A stretch of DNA of 6,154 nucleotides from CAVRZY01 sp963725415 (GCA_963725415.1 CAVRZY010000213.1:1-6154); one strand, 5' to 3'; counted from the stretch's first letter, positions 1 through 5,612 are shown. Notes: a model not told the origin generated them from the sequence alone. Numbers and translations are program-made.

Positions 1-185
1 AGAACCGTGGCATCGCCCCGGACATCGAAGTCGAGCACGATCCCGAGCAGGTGCGCCAGGGCCGCGACCCGCAGTTGGAGAGGGCCGTCCAGGTGGTGCT
101 GGAAGAACTGAAGAAGAACCCGGTCCCCCAGCCGAAGCGGCCGGGTTATCCGAATTATCACGGGGCGAAGCCGGCGGCGCGGTGA
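1..185 (+). CDS. Tricorn-like S41 peptidase, C-terminal end only (partial)
   Basis: The frame enters from the left edge and encodes about 61 residues ending in TGA at 183-185. It starts with ENRGIAPDIEVEHDP, a stretch typical of the end of the S41 core in tricorn-type proteases (compare the tricorn EGxGxxPDIEVxxDP segment, which lies at the catalytic glutamate). A helical QGRDPQLERAVQVVLEEL segment and a short Pro/Lys-rich tail ending NYHGAKPAAR follow. Tricorn-type enzymes degrade peptides in the cytoplasm or, in many bacteria, after export; which applies here cannot be seen. The rest of the gene is outside the window, so activity cannot be judged. A diverged second copy of the same 3' end lies at 4786-4969. 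The promoter of the next unit starts 17 bases after the stop. Confidence 0.85.
   Translation, partial: NRGIAPDIEVEHDPEQVRQGRDPQLERAVQVVLEELKKNPVPQPKRPGYPNYHGAKPAAR
1..185 (+). repeat. Direct repeat, left copy (S41 gene 3' end)
   Basis: This aligns with 4786-4969 in the same orientation with about 25 differences including one gap (about 87% identity, hand count). The repeat encloses the whole tcmP-gp37-IS3 segment. The divergence indicates two paralogs rather than a duplication made by the insertion. Confidence 0.75.
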
Positions 186-202
186 GGCCCCGGTAAAAAA
201 GC

Positions 203-231
203 TTGTCTTCTCCTTTTGTTCGCCCTATAAT
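203..231 (+). promoter_or_regulatory. Sigma70-type promoter for the tcmP-gp37 unit
   Basis: A -35 box TTGTCT (203-208, 4 of 6 to consensus) is followed after exactly 17 bases by a perfect -10 box TATAAT (226-231). Transcription would start near 238, leaving a leader of about 12 bases that holds the AGGTGGAG ribosome binding site at 239-246 before the ATG at 250. This promoter gives the two-gene unit its own expression, independent of the S41 gene just upstream. Confidence 0.7.
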
Positions 232-249
232 AGCGATCAGGTGGAGACG

Positions 250-1370
250 ATGGACACTGACGGCTTTTTCGACGAGTCCACCGAGCAGTCCGCGGTAAAG
301 ACGGCGATTGTTTCGAAGTACTTCTGGGCCGGGCCAAGGTCATCATGCCATCGGCAAAGCGGCGTAGCGGGGGGATCGCCTACCTTGATTTGTTCGCCGG
401 TCCGGGTCGCTACAAAGACGGAACGAAGGCCACGCCACTGTTGATTCTCGAACAAGCCATCCGAGACCCGGACATGCGCGAGATGCTTGTGACCATCTTC
501 AACGACAAGGACGAGAGGCAGGTTCGAGATCTCGAAAACGCAATCAAGCGACTGCCTGGTGTCGAGACGCTGAAGTATCCACCGGAGGTCTGGAACAAAG
601 AAGTCGGCACCGAGATGGCCAAGATGTTCAAATCCATGCACCTCGTTCCGACTCTCTGCTTCGTCGATCCTTGGGGCTACAAGGGGCCTCCTGACAGATC
701 GTAAATTCCGTTCTGAAGGATTGGGGCTGCGACTGCATCTTCTTTTTCAACTTCAACCGCATCGACATGGGGCTGAGCAATCCCTATGTTGTCGAGCACA
801 TGAACGCCCTGTTCGGGGAGGAGCGTGCGGACCTGTTGGGCCAAAAGCTGAGCGCGTTGTCGTCAGCGGAGCGGGAGTTGACGATCATCGAGGAGCTTTG
901 CAGCGCACTCGGAGCCCGGAGCGGCAGATTCGTATTGCCATTTCGTTTCCGGGATGACCGCGGATCGCGAACCAGCCACCACCTCATCTTCGTCAGCAAG
1001 CATTTTAAAGGCTACGAAATCATGAAGGACATCATGGCACAGGAGAGTTCCACTCACGACCAGGGTGTTCCGAGTTTCGAGTACAACCCTGCCGACATGC
1101 GGTTTCCGCTGCTGTTTGAGCCTCACCCGGCCATTGGACGACCTCGAAGACCTATTGCTCCGGACGTTCGCGGGCCAGGTCCGCACCATGAAGGACATCT
1201 ACGAGCGACACAGTCTTGGCAGGCCCTACATCAAGCGCAACTACAAGGACGCCCTCATCAGCATGGAAAAGAAGCGTCGAATCAAGGGGGATCCTCCAGC
1301 CGAGGAGCGCAGAAGTGGTACTTTCGCAGACCACGTACGGGTCATTTTTCCACGCAGCGGAGGCAAGTGA
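250..1370 (+). pseudogene. tcmP: Three-Cys-motif partner protein TcmP, broken by three frameshifts
   Basis: Joining three frame changes gives a protein of about 373 residues, the usual size of the TcmP family, which is named for sitting next to the Gp37/DUF5131 three-Cys-motif protein, as here. The start ATG (250) has AGGTGGAG at 239-246; the N-terminus DGFFDESTEQSAVKTAIVSKYF is family-like. Near residue 47 DLFAGPGRY looks like methyltransferase motif I, NDKDERQ follows about 35 residues later, and FVDPWGYKG (D near residue 140) resembles motif IV, so a Rossmann methyltransferase-like fold is plausible but the activity is unknown. Frame changes: one base missing near 326-332 (W-A-W-A-K), one missing between 684 and 697 (after GYKG), and one extra near 1128-1132 (between FEPHP and LDDLED). 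The C-terminus ends FPRSGGK, with the stop at 1368-1370 overlapping the next ATG by one base. The gene is either genuinely decayed or the indels are sequence errors. Confidence 0.8.
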
Positions 1371-1591
1371 TGGCGAAATCCAGCATCGAGTGGACAGACG
1401 CTGCCTGGAACCCGGTCACAGGTTGCACCAAGGTCAGCCCTGGCTGCAAGTACTGCTACGCCGAACGAATGGCAAAGCGGCTGCGCGCAATGGGACAACG
1501 GAACTACGTGAACGCCTTCCAATTGACACTCCAGCACCATATGCCAGAAATTCCCCTGGGATGGCGGCGGTCGCACCGCATTTTCGTGAAC
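1370..1591 (+). pseudogene. Gp37/Gp68-family (DUF5131) three-Cys-motif protein, 5' part, split by IS3 element
   Basis: ATG at 1370-1372 overlaps the tcmP stop (TGATG), with GGAGG at 1359-1363 six bases upstream, so the pair is translationally coupled. The 74 codons begin MAKSSIEWTDAAWNPVTGC and carry the cysteine motif C19-x6-C26-x2-C29 (GCKYCYAERMA), which resembles a metal or Fe-S binding motif and gives the family its three-Cys name. The family is found in phages and bacterial genomes, always or nearly always with TcmP when of this type; the biochemical role is not established. The reading frame is native up to IFVN (AAC at 1589-1591) and then runs into insertion element DNA, with a spurious stop at 1637-1639. 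The remainder is at 3914-4447 in the same frame once the element is removed. Confidence 0.85.
1589..1591. repeat. Target-site duplication AAC, left copy
   Basis: AAC here is codon 74 (Asn) of the gp37-like gene. The same AAC occurs at 3911-3913 on the other side of the element, and deleting one copy plus the element gives the expected IFVN-SMSDLF reading. Three base pairs is a usual duplication length for IS3-family insertions. Confidence 0.75.
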
Positions 1592-1640
1592 GAAAGTGGA
1601 CCCCAAAGTCAAGACCATTTTTCGCCCGCAATAAGTTAAG
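1592..1640. repeat. IS3-element left inverted end (downstream of the primase-like gene)
   Basis: Against the reverse complement of 3871-3910, the outer 13 bases match at 10 positions, with eight in a row (TGGACCCC, 1597-1604). A GACCA block is shared, and then CGCAATAAGTTAAG (1627-1640) is perfectly repeated. The spacing between blocks differs by 8 bases between the two ends, which suggests two separate protein-binding blocks per end. Confidence 0.8.
1607..1612 (-). promoter_or_regulatory. Outward-facing -35 box (TTGACT) in the left end, candidate half of a junction promoter
   Basis: Read on the minus strand, positions 1612-1607 are TTGACT (5 of 6 to consensus), pointing out of the element. 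Fifteen bases remain to the tip at 1592. In a circle with a 3-bp spacer between the abutted ends, this box would sit 18 bases from the TATAAT at 3910-3905. IS3-family circles are known to assemble such promoters in this way. Confidence 0.5.
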
Positions 1641-1717
1641 GTTTAGCGGGTGTGGTTTTCTGGTTTGGGCCGCGAAAAACGAGCCCAGGGTTTCGAGCAA
1701 TCCTCTACAGAATCCCA

Positions 1718-2713
1718 TCATTGTGTTTCAAACGATCCTGACTGCTTTTGTATCGGCTGGAGAGCAGTTTGCAGCAGTCGCTGGATGGCTGCAACCGGTA
1801 ACTGATCTGGCTGAGCGCTGTCCGGCACCTCCACCACAGCCACAGAACATTTCTTAGTTAGCCTGGCGCGGATCGCTCGACTCGCGGCGCGGCCGGCCGC
1901 GTCCCCGTCGAGCATGAGAATCACCCGCTCGAATCGGCCCAGCAGGAGGCTCTCTTGTTCCGCCGACAGCGAGCATCCCATCAGCGCCACCACGGATGGA
2001 AAACCCGATTGATGGACGCGCAGGCAACCAAAGTAACCCTCCACCACGATCACCGTTTTGCTGCCAGTCGCAGCGGCGCGATGAAGATTGAACAGCTCCA
2101 GCCCTTTCCGAAAGCCGGTCGGGAGCTTGTATTTGGGCGGCCTGCCATCCAGCGCGCGGCCGGCGTAACCCACGATCTGGCCGCGTCCGTTGTGGATCGG
2201 AATCACAATGCGTCCTCTCAGCAAACCTTCTCTGCCGTAGAAGCCCACACCAAATCCGACGGCGGTGGCCGGCTCGATTCCACGCTGCAGCAGGTACGGA
2301 TGGGAGTAGTCCACGCCCGTCAGAGCGAAGCGCAGGGGTGGATTAGGCTCTTCTTTTTCCCGAACCAGTTCCCGTTTCCTCGCCTTCCCCGGTGCCGGCG
2401 CTGTCATCCGTGCGGGGCCTGGCTGTAGCAATCCAGACCACTGTTGCAGTCGGAGCGCCGCCTGGCGAATCGAACATCGCTCCATCGCGGCAACGAAATC
2501 CAAAATGTTGCCGCGAGCCTGACAGGCGAAGCACTGAAAGACATTCTTGCTGAGGCTGGCCCGGAAGGAATCCTCGCGCTTCCCTCCGTGAATCGGACAG
2601 CAGCCTTCCAGTTGGCTCCCGCGCCGGCGCAGGCCTTTCACTTGGTACTGGCGCAGCACCGCCTCCAGGCTGACCGCCTGCTTGACAGTACGGAAGTCCA
2701 CCCACTCCTTCAT
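1718..2713 (-). CDS. DnaG-like primase/Toprim protein carried by the IS3 element
   Basis: The 331-residue protein starts MKEWVDFRTVKQAVSLEAVLRQY; the ATG (2713-2711) overlaps the orfB stop as ATGA, which decides the start over longer in-frame readings. A CHC2-type zinc finger uses C39-x2-H42 and C61-x2-C64 (CPIH, CFAC) followed by GNILDFV, as in DnaG. After a charged linker (about 100-125) comes the primase core: YLLQRGI, then RIVIPIHNGRGQIVGYAGRAL (168-188) and KYKLPTGFRKGLELFNL. The Toprim part has VVEGY (E225) and LDGDAAGR (D269, D271). The residue after EGYF is Gly229 where DnaG-type proteins usually have Asp. The C-terminal helicase-binding domain of chromosomal DnaG (about 600 aa) is absent, so this is not the housekeeping primase. 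Its coupling to a transposase implies it primes or otherwise handles DNA synthesis in transposition; this is inference. Confidence 0.85.
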   Translation of the reverse strand: MKEWVDFRTVKQAVSLEAVLRQYQVKGLRRRGSQLEGCCPIHGGKREDSFRASLSKNVFQCFACQARGNILDFVAAMERCSIRQAALRLQQWSGLLQPGPARMTAPAPGKARKRELVREKEEPNPPLRFALTGVDYSHPYLLQRGIEPATAVGFGVGFYGREGLLRGRIVIPIHNGRGQIVGYAGRALDGRPPKYKLPTGFRKGLELFNLHRAAATGSKTVIVVEGYFGCLRVHQSGFPSVVALMGCSLSAEQESLLLGRFERVILMLDGDAAGRAASRAIRARLTKKCSVAVVEVPDSAQPDQLPVAAIQRLLQTALQPIQKQSGSFETQ

Positions 2714-3558
2714 CGTCCTGCGCCTTGCGCCCGGTAGATTATGGCCGGTGTCCGGTAGTCCAGGCTCTGATGGGGGCGCTCGTAATTGTAGAACCGGAAG
2801 TAGCGACCGATCCCAGCTCGGGCCTCCGGCACCAGCGTGTAATCGTGCAAGTACACCTCCTCGTACTTCAGCGAGCGCCACAGTCGCTCGATAAAGATGT
2901 TGTCCAGACAGCGCCCGCGCCCATCCATGCTGACGGCGATCCCGCGCCCTTCCAGTACTCCCGTGAACTGCTCACTGGTGAACTGCGCGCCCTGGTCGCT
3001 GTTGAAGATTTCCGGTCGGCCCCAGCGCAGCGCCCCCTTCAGGGCTTCCACGCAGAAAGCCAACTCCATGGTCACCGACAGCGCCCAACTCAGCACAAAC
3101 CGGCTGAACCAGTCCATCACCGCCACCAGGTACGCGAAGCCCTGCGCCATGCGGATGTAGGTGATGTCCGTGCTCCAAACCTGGTTGACGCGCTCCACTT
3201 CGACCCCCTCCAACAGGTACGGGTAGATCTTGTGTCCCTCGCCCGGCTGGCTCAACTTTGGCTTCGGATAGACCGCCTCGATTCCCATCAACCCCATCAG
3301 TCGCCCCACCCGTTTGCGGTTCACCTCGTGGCCTTGTGACCGCAAGCACACCGCCATTCGCCGGCTCCCATAGAACGGCGCCCGCGTGTACTGCTCGTCG
3401 ATCAACCGCATCAGCAGCAGATTCTCCTCGCTCTCGCCCGCCGGCTCGTAGTATAGGCTCGACCGGTTCACATCCAGCAACTCGCACTGCCGGCGAACGC
3501 TGATCTCCGCATGCTCCGCCTCCACCAACAGGCGCCGCTCCTCACTCGAGCAGACCAA
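2710..3558 (-). CDS. IS3-family transposase OrfB, DDE catalytic part
   Basis: The 282-codon frame, open from a TTG at 3558, contains an HTH_21-like N-terminal segment (RRQCELLDVNRSSLYY, then YGSRRMAVCLRSQGHEVNRKRVGRLMGLMGI) and the integrase core. The catalytic triad is complete: D131 (STDITYI), D188 (NSDQGAQFTS) and E224 (DNIFIERLWRSLKYEEVY), with the D(35)E spacing of the family. The C-terminal FYNYERPHQSLDYRTP motif is standard. OrfB is normally made as an OrfAB fusion by a frameshift at the A run overlapping the end of orfA (see 3560-3568). The enzyme cuts the element ends and joins strands in copy-out-paste-in transposition. The gene is undamaged. Its TGA stop shares ATGA with the start of the primase-like gene. 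Confidence 0.92.
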   Translation of the reverse strand: MVCSSEERRLLVEAEHAEISVRRQCELLDVNRSSLYYEPAGESEENLLLMRLIDEQYTRAPFYGSRRMAVCLRSQGHEVNRKRVGRLMGLMGIEAVYPKPKLSQPGEGHKIYPYLLEGVEVERVNQVWSTDITYIRMAQGFAYLVAVMDWFSRFVLSWALSVTMELAFCVEALKGALRWGRPEIFNSDQGAQFTSEQFTGVLEGRGIAVSMDGRGRCLDNIFIERLWRSLKYEEVYLHDYTLVPEARAGIGRYFRFYNYERPHQSLDYRTPAIIYRAQGAGR

Positions 3559-3832
3559 CTTTTTTTTTCAGCCAGTCCAGTTCCATCTTCAGCCGGCCGA
3601 TCTCCTCATACAGCGCCTCTTTCTCCACTTCCCCGTCGGGTTGCTTGCGCTTGCGGCCGTCGATGAACAACTCTTCCAATTGCCCGATCGCCGCCTTCCG
3701 CCAGTGCGCGATCTGCACCGGGTGGACATGAAACTGCGACGCCAGCTGATTTAGCGTCCGCTCGCCGCGGATCGCCTCCAACGCCACCTTCGCCTTGAAC
3801 TTCGGACTGTATTGCTTTCGCGTCGTCGTCAT
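3542..3832 (-). CDS. IS3-family transposase OrfA, DNA-binding HTH protein
   Basis: The 96-residue protein begins MTTTRKQYSPKFKAKVALEAI. It carries a helix-turn-helix (about residues 20-50: RTLNQLASQFHVHPVQIAHWRKAAI) and a C-terminal leucine-zipper-like coiled coil (EEIGRLKMELDWLKKKVGLLE), the arrangement expected of IS3-family OrfA, which binds the ends and controls transposition. The start is well supported: AAGGAGGAG lies at 3843-3835, with AGGAGG four bases before the ATG (3832-3830). The end overlaps orfB by 17 bases and contains the nine-A slippage run. Confidence 0.92.
   Translation of the reverse strand: MTTTRKQYSPKFKAKVALEAIRGERTLNQLASQFHVHPVQIAHWRKAAIGQLEELFIDGRKRKQPDGEVEKEALYEEIGRLKMELDWLKKKVGLLE
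3560..3568 (-). promoter_or_regulatory. A9 slippage site joining OrfA to OrfB
   Basis: On the minus strand the codons CTG AAA AAA AAA GTT form a run of nine A followed by G, near the end of orfA. OrfB lies in the +1 (equally -2) frame relative to orfA, not the -1 frame usual for this family. Transcriptional slippage that drops one A or adds two would fuse the frames, giving WLKKKLVCSSEERRLL. A homopolymer miscount in the assembly (true length 8 or 10) would also change the picture: 8 gives a direct fusion, 10 the classical -1 arrangement. Confidence 0.65.
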
Positions 3833-3870
3833 CGCTCCTCCTTCTCTCGCGTTAACGACTCCGCCAGAAT

Positions 3871-3910
3871 CTTAACTTATTGCGTGGTCCAAAAATCGGG
3901 GTCCATTATA
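3871..3910. repeat. IS3-element right inverted end (upstream of orfA)
   Basis: This is the partner of the left end. CTTAACTTATTGCG (3871-3884) is the exact reverse complement of 1627-1640, and GGGGTCCA (3898-3905) of 1597-1604. The outermost bases read TATAAT on the minus strand, a perfect -10 hexamer pointing into the element. Confidence 0.8.
3905..3910 (-). promoter_or_regulatory. -10 box (TATAAT) at the right tip, candidate half of a junction promoter
   Basis: The minus strand reads TATAAT from 3910 to 3905, directed at orfA. In the inserted state the flanking gene offers no good -35 box at the right distance. The left end supplies TTGACT in the circular form, which would raise transcription of orfA, orfB and the primase-like gene only after excision. 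Confidence 0.5.
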
Positions 3911-3913
3911 AAC
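3911..3913. repeat. Target-site duplication AAC, right copy
   Basis: This is the second copy of the 3-bp target sequence, directly followed by TCCATGAGC, the native continuation of the gp37-like gene. Confidence 0.75.
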
Positions 3914-4447
3914 TCCATGAGCGATCTCTTTCATGAGAATGTCCCACTCGATTACATCAAGGAAGTTTTCAACCTCATGCGGCGGGCTGACTGGCATCAG
4001 TATCAGATTCTCACGAAACGTTCCGACCGTCTGCTCGAACTTGCCCCATCTCTCGATTGGAAGCCGCACATCTGGATGGGCGTCAGCGTCGAAACTGAAG
4101 AATATGCTTTTCGGATCGACCATCTGCGCTGCACGGGCGCACGCGTCAAGTTTTTGTCGTTGGAGCCCCTGCTGGGCCCGCTTCCGAATCTGGATCTGCG
4201 GGGCATCGACTGGGTGATAGTCGGCGGAGAGTCTGGCCCGCGTGCCCGGCCGATGGATTCGCATTGGGTCCGAAACATCCACAACCAGTGCATGCGGTCC
4301 GAGGTGCCGTTCTTCTTCAAGCAGTGGGGTGGACCAGCCAAGAAACGAGCCGGCCGTGTCCTCGATGGTCGCACGTGGGATGAGATGCCGGATGAAACCG
4401 TGCCAGCCCGACAGCTTTTCCCGATCCTCGGGTCCGCTTGCGGATAA
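3914..4447 (+). pseudogene. Gp37/Gp68-family (DUF5131) three-Cys-motif protein, 3' part
   Basis: This is the continuation of the gene begun at 1370. The text resumes SMSDLFHENVPLDYI directly after the duplicated AAC, matching the conserved IFVNSMSDLFHE segment of the family. Further conserved pieces are YQILTKRSDRL, IWMGVSVET, FLSLEPLLGP, the IVGGESGPRARPM motif, PFFFKQWGG and RTWDEMP near the C-terminus. The 178 codons including the stop contain no other lesion. Without the IS3 element the whole protein would be about 251 residues, a normal family length. An upstream ATG at 3918 has no convincing ribosome binding site, so I infer no functional product from this part alone. Confidence 0.85.
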
Positions 4448-4508
4448 CGCTCAAGGAATCACTTCCCGCACGCAACCAAACCTCCAGTGCGGCCCCTGCG
4501 GGCTCGGG

Positions 4509-4969
4509 CGCTTCAACGGCGGGGGCATGCTGGCCACCGACATCATCGAGTACCTGAAGCGGCCTCTGATGAGCCTGGTGGCCACGCGCGACGGGGCCGA
4601 TGAGCCGCAGCCGCTGGGTGCCATCTTCGGGCCCAAGGTGATGCTCATCAACGAATTCGCGGGTTCGGGCGGGGACGCCATGCCCTGGTACTTCCGCCGC
4701 GCCGGCGCGCCCGATTTGATGGACGGCGGTTTCGCCTCCGCGCCCAGTTCCGCCGTCTACAACCCCAACAGCGACTGGGAAGTCGAGAACCGCGGCATCC
4801 CTCCGGACATCGAAGTCGAGCACGATCCCGAGCAGGTGCGCCAAGGCCGCGACCCGCAGTTAGAGAAGGCCGTCCCGGTGGTGCTGGAGGAACTCAGAAG
4901 AACCCGGTCCCGCAGCCGCGCCGGCCCGCGTACCCGAATTACCACACGGCAAAGCCAGCGCCGCGCTGA
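4509..4969 (+). pseudogene. Decayed C-terminal fragment of a tricorn-like S41 peptidase
   Basis: Homology starts abruptly at RFNGGGMLATDIIEYL (4509), mid-core; no start codon or 5' part precedes it. The fragment keeps the nucleophile motif INEFAGSGGDAMPW (Ser codon 4665-4667, aligning with the Ser of the tricorn SASDGD motif) and VENRGIPPDIEVEHDPEQVRQGRDPQLEKAV. Between YFRRAG and APDLMDGG (near 4701-4711) the conserved piece containing an R-T-W-G-G type motif is missing, probably an in-frame deletion of about 15-18 codons. One base is missing near 4893-4900 relative to the first copy; correcting it restores KKNPVPQPRRPAYPNYHTAKPAPR and the stop at 4967-4969. Uncorrected, the frame runs on to 5030. 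No active enzyme is expected. Confidence 0.8.
4786..4969 (+). repeat. Direct repeat, right copy (S41 pseudogene 3' end)
   Basis: This is the partner of 1-185. Similarity stops at the stop codon on the right side; the sequences after the two stops are unrelated. Confidence 0.75.
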
Positions 4970-5037
4970 GATGGACGCTGTGCTTGAGCGAACCAAGGCC
5001 CCGCCACGGCAGGACCAGGGCTCTGACTGATACTAAT
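4970..5037. other. Spacer between S41 fragment and IS630 element
   Basis: I see no gene, terminator or promoter here. It is unrelated to the sequence that follows the first S41 copy at 186. Confidence 0.5.
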
Positions 5038-5055
5038 TTAACGTCACAGGTAGAG
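5038..5055. repeat. IS630 inverted repeat, left (transposase 3' side)
   Basis: TTAACGTCACAGGTAGAG matches the reverse complement of 6131-6148 at 14 of 18 positions, with GTAGAG identical at the inner edge. Confidence 0.75.
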
Positions 5056-5612
5056 CTTTGATCCAGTCGAAGGAGGTGATCGATTGAACCAGCTTGGGCT
5101 GTCGATGCAATTGTCGGAGACCAAGGCAGAGCTGCTCGACCACCTCATCCAGAGAGCGAAACACGCGGTTGCCGAAGTGATTCTCCCGCAGGTGGTCCCA
5201 GATGTGTTCCACCGGATTCAACTCCGGGCTGTAGGGCGGCAGCGGGAGCAATTGCATCGAGGGCGGGACTTGCAAATCCAGGGCCGTGTGCCATCCGGCG
5301 CCATCCAGCAGCATCACGCAGTAGTCATTGGGGAACTGGGCCGCCGTGTGGGCCAGGAACAGTGACATGGCCTCGGTATCCACCCAGGGCAGGACCAACG
5401 AGCAGAACTGGCCGTCCAGAGGGGCCCACCGCTGCCAGCCCATAAACGAATTGGCGAATGATCTGGTGGCCCACCACCGGCCGCAAGGGCAGGGGCGCCC
5501 AACAACGCCGCTGATCGCTGATGCAGCCAAAGCGCGCTTCGTCCTGAAACAGCAGCCGCAGTCGCCTCCCCACGGGCAATCGGCTCAAGAGGGCGGCGAG
5601 AACCTGGGGGAG

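Larger units (their letters stand above)
1592..3910 (-). mobile_element. IS3-family element with a primase-like third gene, complete (about 2.32 kb)
   Basis: The boundaries follow from the interrupted gp37 frame and the AAC duplications. Matching inverted ends contain TGGACCCC (1597-1604) and GGGGTCCA (3898-3905), a subterminal perfect 14-bp pair (1627-1640 and 3871-3884), and five weaker outermost bases on each side. Three genes read on the minus strand: orfA (3832-3542), orfB (3558-2710) and a DnaG-like gene (2713-1718). Only 126 bases separate the end of the primase-like gene from the left end, so that gene lies inside the element. About 2.3 kb is well above the 1.2-1.6 kb usual for IS3-family members, the difference being the third gene. 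If the real tips are TG...CA, the element would be 1597-3905 and the AAC match would no longer abut it. Confidence 0.85.

Noticed and set aside
767..1639. A single 290-codon plus-strand gene
   Set aside because: It is the middle of tcmP, then out-of-frame tcmP, then the first part of the gp37-like gene in the same register, then IS DNA; the register match between the last two genes is coincidental.
1666..1690. Hairpin GGGC...GCCC with an A-rich loop near the left IS end, considered as a terminator
   Set aside because: The stem is short and interrupted, and neither strand has a T run after it.
1718..2713. The primase-like gene as the chromosomal dnaG
   Set aside because: It is only 331 residues, lacks the C-terminal helicase-binding domain, and lies inside an insertion element next to its transposase.
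1718..2881. A 387-codon minus-strand reading in which the primase-like frame extends upstream past 2713
   Set aside because: The extra N-terminal 56 residues lie entirely within orfB in another frame and resemble no primase. The ATG at 2713 with the ATGA overlap and the DnaG-like start of the protein text is far better supported.
2725..3339. Long plus-strand ORF opposite orfB
   Set aside because: It is a GC-rich antisense shadow of the transposase with no recognisable protein features.
3560..3568. T9 run on the plus strand as a terminator tail
   Set aside because: No GC-rich stem precedes it, and it lies within overlapping transposase frames, where it is explained as a slippage site.
4242..5030. 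A single 262-codon plus-strand gene
   Set aside because: Its first part is an out-of-frame shadow of the gp37-like gene, its middle is the S41 fragment, and its end is frameshifted text; it is a chance fusion of pieces.
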